From NCBI RefSeq assembly GCF_004357905.1, contig NZ_SMTT01000007.1, positions 1 to 64,000 on the forward strand: 64,000 bases of DNA, written 5' to 3'. A program made the position numbers and the translations under genes. Every line of letters starts with the position of its first letter. The stretch's first letter is position 1. The notes under the pieces are model-generated. The model ran no database searches, was not told the origin of the DNA, and worked only from the letters and a program-made list of their open reading frames with translations. Positions 36,330-45,046 of the stretch are shown in pieces. Origin of the DNA: Campylobacter lari (GTDB taxonomy: Bacteria > Campylobacterota > Campylobacteria > Campylobacterales > Campylobacteraceae).

Positions 36330-37496
36330 TTTCTTAATATAAAAATAATTTCTAAAAATCACATATCTGATTTTAGAAATTTTATAAGGTTTTAATAGTT
36401 GTAATTTCTCTTTAATACACAAAGGATCTTTACCAATTTTTTTAATTTTAAATGCATTTTTGATATAAAAGTATAAAATAACATCTCTTAATAGTGAAGA
36501 AATTTTTTTATCATGATAATTTTCTATAAATCGCACTAATTCTAAACTAGTTTGCACCCAACTAGCGCATTTAAAATACTCTTTTGCTAAAGTTGCATTC
36601 TCTTCAAATGCAATAAATATATCTTTAAAATATGGAAGAATATTATCTTTGGTAATTTTTTTATCTTGATTTGTCAAAGAATTAGCTCGAATTCTATAAT
36701 AATAAAATATTTTAGGATAAATATAAATATTCTTAGCTTGCGAAAAAAGCAAAATTCCAAATAAATGATCTTCAGCAAAAATACCATCTTTAAATTTTAT
36801 TTTTTTATCTATTATATGATTAAAATTTATCATACCTGAACAAGCAAAAGAAAAATCTTTCATCTTGCTTCTTGCTAAATGTCGCAACCATTCTAATGGA
36901 GTAATCTTTTTTTCTTGTTTTATATTAATATCTTTTAATCTACTACTTTGACTTTGATTTTTACAAGATATTTCATAGTATTTTGCCTCATCAAACCACA
37001 CCACATCTACCCCATCCATTCTAGGTACACATTCTTCTATGCAGTTTAATTCCCAATAATCATCAGAATCTAAAAAGATAATATAATCTATAATAGGATA
37101 AGTAAAGCTAGTTAAATCTTGTTCATCATTAAAAGCTTTATAGCTTTTATATACAGTATATATTTCATAAGGATTATTACCTTCTATATTAAATTCTATT
37201 AAAGAATTTTCTTTTAAAGTTTGGGTTTTGTTTTTGAGTTTATATTCTCCACTAAAATATTCTATACCTACATTTCTAGCACTACTTAAACCACCATTTT
37301 TTTTATCAAAAAGAGTAATTCTTTTATCTTTTAGAGTGTATTCTTTTGCAATATTGAGTGAGTTTTCATCTGTACTACCATCATTTACGAGTATGATTTC
37401 TAAGTTAGTATAGGTTTGATTGATTACACTATCTAAACATTCTTTTAGATATTTTTCTACATTGTATATGGGGATTACTACGCCTACGGTTTTCAT
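36324..37496 (-). CDS. GT2 glycosyltransferase with split GT-A domain (paralogue 1)
   Basis: 390 residues. The first 85 residues are a canonical GT2 start (VGVVIPIYNVEKYLKECLDS, ILVNDGSTDENS, GGLSSARNVGIEYFSGEY). About 52 unusual residues (86-137) then separate this from the metal-binding strand IIFLDSDDYWELNCIEECV (DxD at 143-146). The C-terminal 200 residues include RIRANSLTNQDKKIT. Donor and acceptor are unknown; a hexose or HexNAc transferase for outer LOS is likely. Its 5' 237 bases nearly match those of the GT2 gene at 38553-39707. It converges on the plus-strand KEHP gene with a 6-base overlap. Confidence 0.8.
   Translation of the reverse strand: MKTVGVVIPIYNVEKYLKECLDSVINQTYTNLEIILVNDGSTDENSLNIAKEYTLKDKRITLFDKKNGGLSSARNVGIEYFSGEYKLKNKTQTLKENSLIEFNIEGNNPYEIYTVYKSYKAFNDEQDLTSFTYPIIDYIIFLDSDDYWELNCIEECVPRMDGVDVVWFDEAKYYEISCKNQSQSSRLKDINIKQEKKITPLEWLRHLARSKMKDFSFACSGMINFNHIIDKKIKFKDGIFAEDHLFGILLFSQAKNIYIYPKIFYYYRIRANSLTNQDKKITKDNILPYFKDIFIAFEENATLAKEYFKCASWVQTSLELVRFIENYHDKKISSLLRDVILYFYIKNAFKIKKIGKDPLCIKEKLQLLKPYKISKIRYVIFRNYFYIKKL
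36347..36381 (+). terminator. Possible terminator after the KEHP-motif gene
   Basis: Inverted repeat of about 14 bases (AATTTCTAAAAATCA with TGATTTTAGAAATT, one bulged base) around a six-base loop. It lies 18 bases after the plus-strand stop but inside the 3' coding end of the converging GT2 gene. Confidence 0.4.
37260..37496. repeat. 237-bp direct repeat, copy 1
   Basis: Covers the first 79 codons of paralogue 1. It aligns without gaps to 39471-39707, with roughly 90 percent identity by eye, in the same orientation. Confidence 0.85.
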
Positions 37497-37522
37497 ATAT
37501 ACATAACCTTAATTATTTTCGA

Positions 37523-37528
37523 TATTAT
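37523..37528 (+). promoter_or_regulatory. Possible -10 box of the GT32-type gene
   Basis: TATTAT within CGATATTATATCAG, 27 bases before the ATG at 37555, with GAGGA as ribosome binding site between. One mismatch to consensus. Confidence 0.3.
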
Positions 37529-37554
37529 ATCAGAAAAACTTTTGAGGAATATAT

Positions 37555-38550
37555 ATGCAAATACAACAAAACAATTCTTTAATTTATAATACTTTAACAA
37601 AAAAACTAAGCTCATTTATACCTATAAAATCAATAAGAAGAAAATTAAGAAATCATATTCAATATAAGTTAGAACACCCCAAAGTGGCTAATTATCTTTC
37701 AAACAACTATATAAACCCTTTTTTAGAAGGAAAAATTCCTCATTTTGATTTTGAAAAAAAACATCATTTTAAAAACGATAAAATTATTTGGCAATTTTGG
37801 TATCAAGGTAAAAATCAAGCTTCACCTATGATACAACAATGTTTCAATTCAGTGCAAAGTCAAATGAAAGATGACTACACAATCATCATTTTAGATAAAG
37901 ATAATATAAAAGAGTATATTGATTTTCCACCATATGTTATAGAAAAATTAGAAAATAATTTTTTTGGAGAAAAAACTATAACTTTTTTTTCAGATCTTTT
38001 AAGAGTATGCTTACTTGCAACTTATGGAGGTATATGGTGTGATGCAAGTATATTTTTAAGCTCTAAAATTCCTAGTGAACTTTGTAATAAAGATTTTTTT
38101 ATCTTTGAAAGATCAAAAACAAAACCTAGTAAAGAGAAATTGAAAAATTTTATCAAAAGTGGGTATTTTTCTTATGGATATTTTAACTGGAATGATGATT
38201 TTAAGGTTAAAATGCTAAGTAGTTTTATGATAGCCAAAGCAAGCAATACTTTTATTCAAACTCTAAAAGATATTTTAATAAATTATTGGAAAAATGAGCA
38301 ATCAAATGAAAATCACTATTATTTTGTACTGCATATCATATTTGAACTTTTAAAAGAGCATAGCTTTGTAAATGATGTTTATAAAAACATGAGTGATATA
38401 GAATGCCATTTATTACAATTTAGCGCCAAAGAAAAATTTAATCCAACTCTTTGGGAAGAAATTCAAAAACAAAGTTTTTTACACAAACTCACGCATTTTA
38501 AATCTATAAAAAAAGATTCAATGATAGATAAAATCATTTTGCAAAGTTGA
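37555..38550 (+). CDS. Capsular-polysaccharide-synthesis-like glycosyltransferase (GT32 type)
   Basis: 331 residues. Core motifs at about 80-175: IIWQFWYQGKNQASPMIQQCFNSV, IILDKDNIKEYI, and FFSDLLRVCLLATYGGIWCDASIFL, which match the Caps_synth/GT32 pattern (YGGIWxDA supplies the metal-binding acids). No membrane helix. It probably adds a hexose or HexNAc to LOS. It is the only plus-strand gene between the two GT2 paralogues, so recombination between their repeats would remove it. Confidence 0.75.
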   Translation: MQIQQNNSLIYNTLTKKLSSFIPIKSIRRKLRNHIQYKLEHPKVANYLSNNYINPFLEGKIPHFDFEKKHHFKNDKIIWQFWYQGKNQASPMIQQCFNSVQSQMKDDYTIIILDKDNIKEYIDFPPYVIEKLENNFFGEKTITFFSDLLRVCLLATYGGIWCDASIFLSSKIPSELCNKDFFIFERSKTKPSKEKLKNFIKSGYFSYGYFNWNDDFKVKMLSSFMIAKASNTFIQTLKDILINYWKNEQSNENHYYFVLHIIFELLKEHSFVNDVYKNMSDIECHLLQFSAKEKFNPTLWEEIQKQSFLHKLTHFKSIKKDSMIDKIILQS

Positions 38551-38557
38551 TTTTATC
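38527..38557 (+). terminator. Possible terminator of the GT32-type gene
   Basis: Perfect 10-base inverted repeat (GATAAAATCA and complement) with an 11-base loop; the stop codon lies in the second arm. Only a weak T run follows. It can also serve the converging GT2 gene, whose stop is at 38553. Confidence 0.4.
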
Positions 38558-39707
38558 TAAAAATACTTTTTATTTTTTGCCAAATTTTCCAAAGATCATA
38601 AGGAATTTTTGTTTGGATAAAAGGTTTTATTATAGGTAATTTTTCCTTTAAATTTAAAGGATCTTTTTTAAATTTTTTAATCATCAAAGCCTTTTTTACA
38701 TAAAAAGGCAAAAAGGTTTCCTTTATAGCTTGAAAATTTTCATTTTTTTGATCTTTAAAAAATTCTATCAACTCTAAAGCTGTTATCATCCTACTTGCTG
38801 CTTTTAAATAGTTTTTTGCCTCTTTAGCATTTTCTCCAAAAAATTCATATAAGTCTTTAAAGTACTCTGATACATTTGCCTTTGTGACTTTCTTATCATG
38901 ATTTGATATACTATTTGCTCTCAAACGGCACAAATACAATCTTTTTGGCAAAATATAAATATTATTAGCACAGCTAAATAAAACCATGCCAAAATGAATA
39001 TCTTCATTGATGATTTTGTTAATAAATTTAAGTTTTAATTGTTTTAAAAATGAAAAATCTATCATACCACCCCAGCTAAACGAGATATCCCTTGAACCTA
39101 CTTTTATAGCTTGCTTAGCATAGTCTCTTGGAGTGATAGTACATTCTTGAGTGAAATTAAATATATTCATCCTTGTTTTTTGGCCCTTATCTTCTATACC
39201 ATCATCATAAATACAAGTATGGTCAAACCATAATACATCTACATTTTGCATTCTTATAACACACTCTTCTATGCAGTTTAACTCCCAATAATTATCAGAA
39301 TCTAAAAAGATAATATAATCAATCTTTGGAATTTCTAATTTATCATCTACTAAAGCATTTTTATGTTTATAAATTTTATAAATATTTTGTGGGTTATTGC
39401 CAACAATCTTAAAAATATTTAATTCATTTTCTTTTTCAATATATTGTATTTCATATTCACCATAAAAAAATTCTATACCTACATTTCTAGCACTGCTTAA
39501 ACCACCATTTTTTTTATCAAAAAGAGTTATTCTTTTATCTTTTAAAGTGTATTCTTTTGCTATGTTAAATGAGTTTTCATCAGTGCTGCCATCATTTACT
39601 AGTATGATTTCTAAGTTAGTATAGCTTTGATTAATTACACTATCTAAACATTGTTTTAAATATTTTTCTACATTGTATATGGGGATTACTACGCCTACTT
39701 TTTTCAT
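38553..39707 (-). CDS. GT2 glycosyltransferase with split GT-A domain (paralogue 2)
   Basis: 384 residues, same plan as the GT2 at 36324-37496: near-identical first 79 residues, a different insertion of about 45 residues (86-130), then IIFLDSDNYWELNCIEECVIRM with DSDN in the DxD position. The C-terminal half shares RLRANSISNHDKKVTK and the ending style (KDPLNLKEKL) but has otherwise diverged, which implies a different acceptor. Adjacent to the two-domain GT2 gene (3-base gap), likely cotranscribed with it. Confidence 0.8.
   Translation of the reverse strand: MKKVGVVIPIYNVEKYLKQCLDSVINQSYTNLEIILVNDGSTDENSFNIAKEYTLKDKRITLFDKKNGGLSSARNVGIEFFYGEYEIQYIEKENELNIFKIVGNNPQNIYKIYKHKNALVDDKLEIPKIDYIIFLDSDNYWELNCIEECVIRMQNVDVLWFDHTCIYDDGIEDKGQKTRMNIFNFTQECTITPRDYAKQAIKVGSRDISFSWGGMIDFSFLKQLKLKFINKIINEDIHFGMVLFSCANNIYILPKRLYLCRLRANSISNHDKKVTKANVSEYFKDLYEFFGENAKEAKNYLKAASRMITALELIEFFKDQKNENFQAIKETFLPFYVKKALMIKKFKKDPLNLKEKLPIIKPFIQTKIPYDLWKIWQKIKSIFR
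39471..39707. repeat. 237-bp direct repeat, copy 2
   Basis: Covers the first 79 codons of paralogue 2 and matches 37260-37496 without gaps. Similarity falls abruptly where the inserted segment of the protein begins. Confidence 0.85.
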
Positions 39708-39710
39708 GCT

Positions 39711-41258
39711 TTATCTCCAAATCACTTTTTCATTTTTTATAGTTTCAAGATAAATTTGATGATTAATCTCAAGCATATTTTTGCTATTTTCTTCATGGTA
39801 AATATGATAAGCTAGAGCATAGAATTTAAGTCTTTTAAACACTCCATTATTAAATAAAAATCTAGCCACAAACTCACTATCTTCTCTGCCCCAGCCTATA
39901 AATTTTTCATTAAATCCTTTAATAGCTTCAAAATCACTTTTATAAAAACTCATATTGCAAGTTTTACTGCCTTTAACAAGTTGTGATTTTTTAAAAAACT
40001 TCTTAGTTAGCTTTGAAAATTTATATACACATTTAGCTAAAAAAGCATTTCTTTTGTTTTTAAAACCCTTTTTATTAAAAGCTAAGCTAAAATCATTTTT
40101 GCTTAAAAGTTCTTTGCTTTCTTTTTCGTTTAAAATAGTTCTTGAACCTTGCAAGATAGTTTTTAAACTAGCAAATTTTAAATGATCTTTGATAAAGTTT
40201 TTTTCTAAAATCATATCCCCATCGATTAAAACAATATATTCGCTATTAGAAGCATTAATTGCCTTATTGCGACTTGCCGCGGCACGAAATCCCTCATCTT
40301 CTTGCCAAATATGCTCTAACTTACAAGGAAAATCCTTTTGATAAGCTTGTATAAGCTTAGCCGTATCTTCCCTGCTTCCATCATCAGCTATTAAAACCTC
40401 ATCTGGTAAAGGCTCTAAGTTTTTAACACTATCAAGCACCAAAGCAAGTCTTTCTTTTTGATTATAGGTTGTGATGATTAAAGCACAAGTTTTTGGCTTT
40501 TGCTTTTTTAACTCATACAATTTCATATATTTAAAAAAAGCTCCAAGTCCATTACAAGTACTTATAATAAAGCCTTTATAGCCATAAAAAATCCCTTTTT
40601 TCAAAACATAATTTCTAAAAAAAGTCCAAATTCCTCTTAGCAAAGCCTTGCAAACACTACTTTCTTTATGTAAATTTTGCAAAGCCCAAAGCTTAGAATA
40701 TTTTTGAAGCTTATCTAACAAACTATCGATATCATCAAACGCAAAATGCCTCAAACCATTTTGCAACTTAATCTTTTTGCTATCTTCATGTAAAATTAAA
40801 CTCTCATGCACTAAATTTTTATTAAAACTAGTATGGGTTTTATTAAACACCCGCATTACATGATCAGGCCACCACCCACAAGCTTTAATCCACTCTCCAT
40901 TGTATAAATTTTCTCTTGGTAAAGCTATGATATCTTCTTTATTAGGCTCAATTTGCCCTAATTCTTGTAAAAATTCTTTCTTAGCAAGCTCATCTGCGTC
41001 AATATTAAAAATCCAATCATTGCTAGCATAACTTATGGCTAAATTTTTTAAAGGTCCAAAACCTATAAATTTATGCTGATAAATCTTGATATTTTTATAA
41101 TTTTTACTAAACTCATAAGCAATTTTTAAAGTATCATCATTGCTATCATTTTCTATTAAAACGATCTCGCCAAATTCTTGCAAAGATTCCAAGCAAGCTT
41201 TTAAAGTTTTTTGAGCATTTTTAACAATCATTATCACACTAATTTGTTTTAAATCCAT
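39711..41258 (-). CDS. Two-domain LOS glycosyltransferase (Cj1135-like)
   Basis: 515 residues holding two GT2 domains. Residues about 6-240 resemble WaaE/LgtF-type glucosyltransferases (ISVIMIVKNAQKTLKACLES, IENDSNDDT, FGPLKNLAIS, FNIDADE). Residues about 260-500 form a second GT-A domain (ALIITTYNQKERLALVLDS, IADDGSREDT, EGFRAAASRNKAI, LIDGDMILE) with a GWGREDSEFVARF acid motif. In C. jejuni the protein in this place adds two glucoses to the inner-core heptoses. Three bases from paralogue 2 and eight from htrB, in the conserved waaC-htrB-glucosyltransferase order. Confidence 0.85.
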   Translation of the reverse strand: MDLKQISVIMIVKNAQKTLKACLESLQEFGEIVLIENDSNDDTLKIAYEFSKNYKNIKIYQHKFIGFGPLKNLAISYASNDWIFNIDADELAKKEFLQELGQIEPNKEDIIALPRENLYNGEWIKACGWWPDHVMRVFNKTHTSFNKNLVHESLILHEDSKKIKLQNGLRHFAFDDIDSLLDKLQKYSKLWALQNLHKESSVCKALLRGIWTFFRNYVLKKGIFYGYKGFIISTCNGLGAFFKYMKLYELKKQKPKTCALIITTYNQKERLALVLDSVKNLEPLPDEVLIADDGSREDTAKLIQAYQKDFPCKLEHIWQEDEGFRAAASRNKAINASNSEYIVLIDGDMILEKNFIKDHLKFASLKTILQGSRTILNEKESKELLSKNDFSLAFNKKGFKNKRNAFLAKCVYKFSKLTKKFFKKSQLVKGSKTCNMSFYKSDFEAIKGFNEKFIGWGREDSEFVARFLFNNGVFKRLKFYALAYHIYHEENSKNMLEINHQIYLETIKNEKVIWR

Positions 41259-41266
41259 TTTATATC

Positions 41267-42139
41267 CTATAAATATAATTCATGATTGTATCTTTTAAAT
41301 CTCTTATGAAAGAAAAAATACTCATCAGGTTTAAATTTAATCATCTCTTCACAACACTTTGCTTGATACTTAGTAAGCTCTTCTATACTTGCCTTGCTTG
41401 CATCTAAAGCCTTAAAAGTTTTTACAAAAAATTTCTCATCTTTTTGATACACAAAACAAGGTAAAATCATAGCATTTGTTTTTTTAGCAAGCACACTTGC
41501 ACCTGCTATGAAATTTACTTCTTGGTTAAAATATTGTATTTTTACACTTTCACTATCCACTGCATCTTGATCGGTTAAAATTCCAAGCGATCTACCTTCT
41601 TTTAAGGCTTTTAGCATTTTTCTAAGCCCGCCCTTTTTTTCTATAAGCTCTATATTAAATTGCGTGCGATTTTTACTTAAAATTTTATCCATTATCATAC
41701 TATCAAGTGCTCTTCCAACTATGGAAATTCCTTGAAATTTAGCCCCAAAAGACAAAGCCAAAAGCTCCCAGTTACCATAATGAGCCGTAGTTACAATCAA
41801 GGGTCTTTTACTTTGCATTATATTTAAAATTTGCCCCTCATCATCAAAGCAAATTTTATTGACGATTTCTTCTTTGCTTGCATTTTGATTTTTGATAAAA
41901 TCAATCCCAAATTTAGCAAAATTTTTATAGATATTAAGGCTAGTTTCATCACGCCATTTTTGATCTTTTTCAGGAAAACAAATTTTTAAGTTTATGTCAA
42001 TGATTTTGCGGTGTTTGTGATTAAGCCTATAAGTGATCAAAGCAACCAAATTTACAAAAGAGTTTAAAAGCTTTGAAGGTAAAATCTTCACAAGGGCTTT
42101 TAATATATAAAAAAGGCTTAGATATACATAATTTATCAT
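41267..42139 (-). CDS. htrB: Lipid A late acyltransferase
   Basis: 290 residues of the LpxL/LpxM family (also called waaM in Campylobacter). One N-terminal hydrophobic stretch, then the catalytic TTAHYGNWELLALSF (HxxxxE type), GILTDQDAVD and the C-terminal FFFHKRFK motif. Adds a secondary acyl chain to Kdo-lipid A at the inner membrane. Overlaps waaC by four bases; together they are the conserved edge of the LOS locus. Confidence 0.9.
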   Translation of the reverse strand: MINYVYLSLFYILKALVKILPSKLLNSFVNLVALITYRLNHKHRKIIDINLKICFPEKDQKWRDETSLNIYKNFAKFGIDFIKNQNASKEEIVNKICFDDEGQILNIMQSKRPLIVTTAHYGNWELLALSFGAKFQGISIVGRALDSMIMDKILSKNRTQFNIELIEKKGGLRKMLKALKEGRSLGILTDQDAVDSESVKIQYFNQEVNFIAGASVLAKKTNAMILPCFVYQKDEKFFVKTFKALDASKASIEELTKYQAKCCEEMIKFKPDEYFFFHKRFKRYNHELYL

Positions 42140-43155
42140 TTTTCTAAAAGCTCACAAGCAAGTTTAAAAATATCTTTTTCATCGATATTTTGTATGCAAA
42201 AATCACTCTTATCGATATGCTTTGAATGCAGTATTTTTTTACCTGCATTGATTGTTTTGTTGATATTTGTTTCATAGGTATTTCTTTGACTAGGAGTAGC
42301 ACCAAAAATCGTTATAGAAGGCTTGTTTAGTGCAAAGGCCAAATGAGTAGGCCCACTATCATTTCCGATAATCAAATCACTTGCCTTAGTTAAAGCACAA
42401 AGCTCGCTTAAGCTTAATTTTGGCGCAAGTTCTATTTTCAAATGTTTTAAATTTAAAACTATATCTTTAGCAAAATTAAACTCATTAACATTGCCCCAAC
42501 CAAGCATGATTTTTGCACTAGTAAAATACTCTAAAAGCATTCTACAAAGTAGTATCAAACGCTCTTTTGGGTAAATTTTATTAGGCATAGATGAGCCTAT
42601 ATGTATGAGTATATTTGGCGCACTTTCACTTAAAGAAAGCCTTTGTTCTAAGCTTTCTTTTAACTCATCATCTACACTAAAACAACTTTGTTTTAACTCT
42701 ATATCGCTATGATCAAAATGCTCATTTAATACATAAGCTACCAAAGAAAGATTACGCACGATAATATTTTCTTCATAATTACACGCAAATTTATGCGTAT
42801 AAAAATTGCTCGCAAAACCCTCTTTGATACTTTCTTGATCAAAACCAAAAGTATTAGCACATAAAAATTTACTCACTAAAGCAGATTTAATCAAACCTTG
42901 CAAGTCAATCACAACATCATATTTATTTTGTCTTGCTTCAAAAAGCATAGCAAAGACTTCTTTGAATTTTCTATCCTTTAAAGGCAGGGCATACACTTCA
43001 TTAATCATTGGATGATCTTGCAATAATCCTGCAAATCTTGCATCTACAAACCAATCAATACTCGCCTTAGGATAATGCTTTTTAATAAATTGCAAAACAA
43101 TTACCGCATGGATGATATCTCCAAGTGCGGATAACTTAACCAAACCTATTTTCAT
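42136..43155 (-). CDS. waaC: ADP-heptose:LPS heptosyltransferase I
   Basis: 339 residues, GT9. Adds the first heptose to Kdo2-lipid A. Motifs: IGLVKLSALGDIIHAVIVLQFI at the N terminus, VVIDLQGLIKSALVSKF, ILIHIGSSMPNKIYPKERL, and IIGNDSGPTHLAFALNKPSITIFGAT. Divergent from wlaX, with a 66-base promoter gap that includes a TATGAT-like element on the plus strand at about 43183-43188. Confidence 0.93.
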   Translation of the reverse strand: MKIGLVKLSALGDIIHAVIVLQFIKKHYPKASIDWFVDARFAGLLQDHPMINEVYALPLKDRKFKEVFAMLFEARQNKYDVVIDLQGLIKSALVSKFLCANTFGFDQESIKEGFASNFYTHKFACNYEENIIVRNLSLVAYVLNEHFDHSDIELKQSCFSVDDELKESLEQRLSLSESAPNILIHIGSSMPNKIYPKERLILLCRMLLEYFTSAKIMLGWGNVNEFNFAKDIVLNLKHLKIELAPKLSLSELCALTKASDLIIGNDSGPTHLAFALNKPSITIFGATPSQRNTYETNINKTINAGKKILHSKHIDKSDFCIQNIDEKDIFKLACELLEK

Positions 43156-43221
43156 ATACTACTTTATTTTTAAATTTTCTGTTATGATTTTAACAAAGAT
43201 TTTTTTAAAAAAAGGTTTATC

Positions 43222-44001
43222 ATGCAAGAATATATTTGCGTTTTTGATTGTGAGAGCATTCCTGATGCAGAATTGATAAAACATCTTTATGATTTTAATG
43301 GCGATGATTTAAGCATTAGCAAGCAAGCTTTAGAAAGACAAAAAGAAGAAAGTGGAAGTGAATTTTTACCCCTACCTTTTCATAAAGTTGTAAGCATTTG
43401 TGCAGTGATTGCAGATAAATTTGGAAATTTCATCAAAGTCAATAAAATCAAAGGCGAAAATGAAAAACAAATGCTAGAAGAGTTTTTTAACTTCATAGAT
43501 AAACACCAACCCCGCCTTGTAAGTTTTAATGGCAAAAGCTATGACATGCCTTTGCTTGTTATAAGAGCATTAAAATACAATATCAACGCAAGTGCTTATT
43601 TGGACGCAAGCGATAAATGGAATAACTACAAAAGCAAATTTGTAGAAAATAAACATTGTGATTTATTAGAATCTTTAGGAAGTTTTGGCCAAAAAGGCTT
43701 AAAACTTGACACACTTTGTGCTATGGCAGGACTTCCTGGAAAGTATGATGTACATGGAAATGAAGTATTAGAACTTTTTTATCAAAACAAATTAGAAAAA
43801 ATTCACGAGTATTGCGAAAGTGATGTGCTAAACACCTATATGCTATTTTTAAAATACGAACTCATTAAAGGTAATTTAACCCAAGAAGATTATCTTAATA
43901 TTTTAGAAAATTTCAAAGAAGAGCTTTTGCAAAAACATAGCGATAAAAGCTATCAAAAGCCATTTTTAGAAGCCATAGAAAAAGAAAAGAGTAAGTTTTA
44001 A
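43222..44001 (+). CDS. wlaX: DEDDy 3'-5' exonuclease-like protein WlaX
   Basis: 259 residues. Exo motifs: ExoI FDCESIPD (residues 8-15), ExoII RLVSFNGKSYDMPLL, ExoIII YCESDVLNTYML (YxxxD). These place it with the PolB-like predicted 3'-5' exonucleases, so a nucleic-acid role is more likely than sugar chemistry. In C. jejuni wlaX also sits between waaC and galE/gne. It has 58 bases before gne and is probably not part of the glycan pathway despite its name. Confidence 0.8.
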   Translation: MQEYICVFDCESIPDAELIKHLYDFNGDDLSISKQALERQKEESGSEFLPLPFHKVVSICAVIADKFGNFIKVNKIKGENEKQMLEEFFNFIDKHQPRLVSFNGKSYDMPLLVIRALKYNINASAYLDASDKWNNYKSKFVENKHCDLLESLGSFGQKGLKLDTLCAMAGLPGKYDVHGNEVLELFYQNKLEKIHEYCESDVLNTYMLFLKYELIKGNLTQEDYLNILENFKEELLQKHSDKSYQKPFLEAIEKEKSKF

Positions 44002-44059
44002 ATTAATTAAGAAAAGTATATTAAAATAACTATTATTAAATATCACAAAAAGGATAAAA

Positions 44060-45046
44060 ATGAAAATTTTAATCACCGGTGGCGCAGGATACATAGGCTC
44101 TCATACTTTAAAACAATTTTTAGAAACAAATCATGAAATTTGTGTATTAGATAATCTTTCAAAAGGCAGTAAAAAAAGTTTGGATGAACTTTCTAAAATC
44201 AGACCTTTTAAGTTTTTTGAGCAAGATTTAAGCGATTATGCTGGGATTAAAAAACTTTTCAAAGAAGAAAAATTTGATGCAATTGTGCATTTTGCAGCTA
44301 GTATTGAAGTTCCTGAAAGTATGGAAAATCCTTTAAAATATTATATGAACAATACCGCAAACACAAGTAATCTAATCCAAACTTGTTTAGAAACAGGTGT
44401 GAAAAAATTCATTTTTTCTTCAACCGCAGCTACTTATGGAGAGCCACAAACTCCTATCGTAGATGAGCAAAGTCCATTAGCACCGATTAATCCTTATGGA
44501 CAAAGCAAACTAATGAGTGAAAAAGTCTTACAAGATGCTAATATGGCTAATCCTGAATTTAAATATTGCATTTTAAGATACTTCAATGTAGCAGGTGCTT
44601 GCATGAGTTATCCTATAGGTCAACGCTATCCAAAAGCTACTTTACTTATCAAGGTTGCTGCTGAAGTAGCCACAGGAAAAAGAGAAAAGCTTTATATTTT
44701 TGGTGATGATTATAATACTAAAGATGGTACTTGTATTAGAGATTTTATCCATGTTGATGATATTTCAAGTGCACATTTAGCTGCTTTAGAATACCTAGAA
44801 AATAATGAAAGTAATATTTTCAATGTAGGATATGGACACGGTTTTAGCGTAAAAGAAGTTATTGAAACTATGAAAAAAGTAAGTGGAGTAGATTTCACAG
44901 TAGAACTTGCACCAAAAAGAGCTGGGGATCCTTCTGTGCTTATTTCAAATGCTGATAAAATCAAAACTCTAACTAATTGGAAACCAAAATATGATGATTT
45001 AGAATTAATCTGTAAAAGTGCTTATGAGTGGGAAAAACAGTGTTAA
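44060..45046 (+). CDS. gne: UDP-GlcNAc/Glc 4-epimerase
   Basis: 328 residues. NAD loop [16 protein letters not shown], then [16 protein letters not shown], catalytic [11 protein letters not shown] with [12 protein letters not shown], and [24 protein letters not shown]. In Campylobacter this enzyme (called galE, now gne) interconverts UDP-GlcNAc/GalNAc and UDP-Glc/Gal. It feeds GalNAc to the pgl pathway and Gal to LOS. Ribosome binding site AAGGA; overlaps pglK slightly. Confidence 0.93.
   Translation: MKILITGGAGYIGSHTLKQFLETNHEICVLDNLSKGSKKSLDELSKIRPFKFFEQDLSDYAGIKKLFKEEKFDAIVHFAASIEVPESMENPLKYYMNNTANTSNLIQTCLETGVKKFIFSSTAATYGEPQTPIVDEQSPLAPINPYGQSKLMSEKVLQDANMANPEFKYCILRYFNVAGACMSYPIGQRYPKATLLIKVAAEVATGKREKLYIFGDDYNTKDGTCIRDFIHVDDISSAHLAALEYLENNESNIFNVGYGHGFSVKEVIETMKKVSGVDFTVELAPKRAGDPSVLISNADKIKTLTNWKPKYDDLELICKSAYEWEKQC

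Noticed and set aside
45028-45039. Alternative GTG start for pglK
   Set aside because: The start at 45040 gives the N terminus and the 564-residue length of the C. jejuni protein; the earlier start only adds GKT-type residues from the gne overlap.
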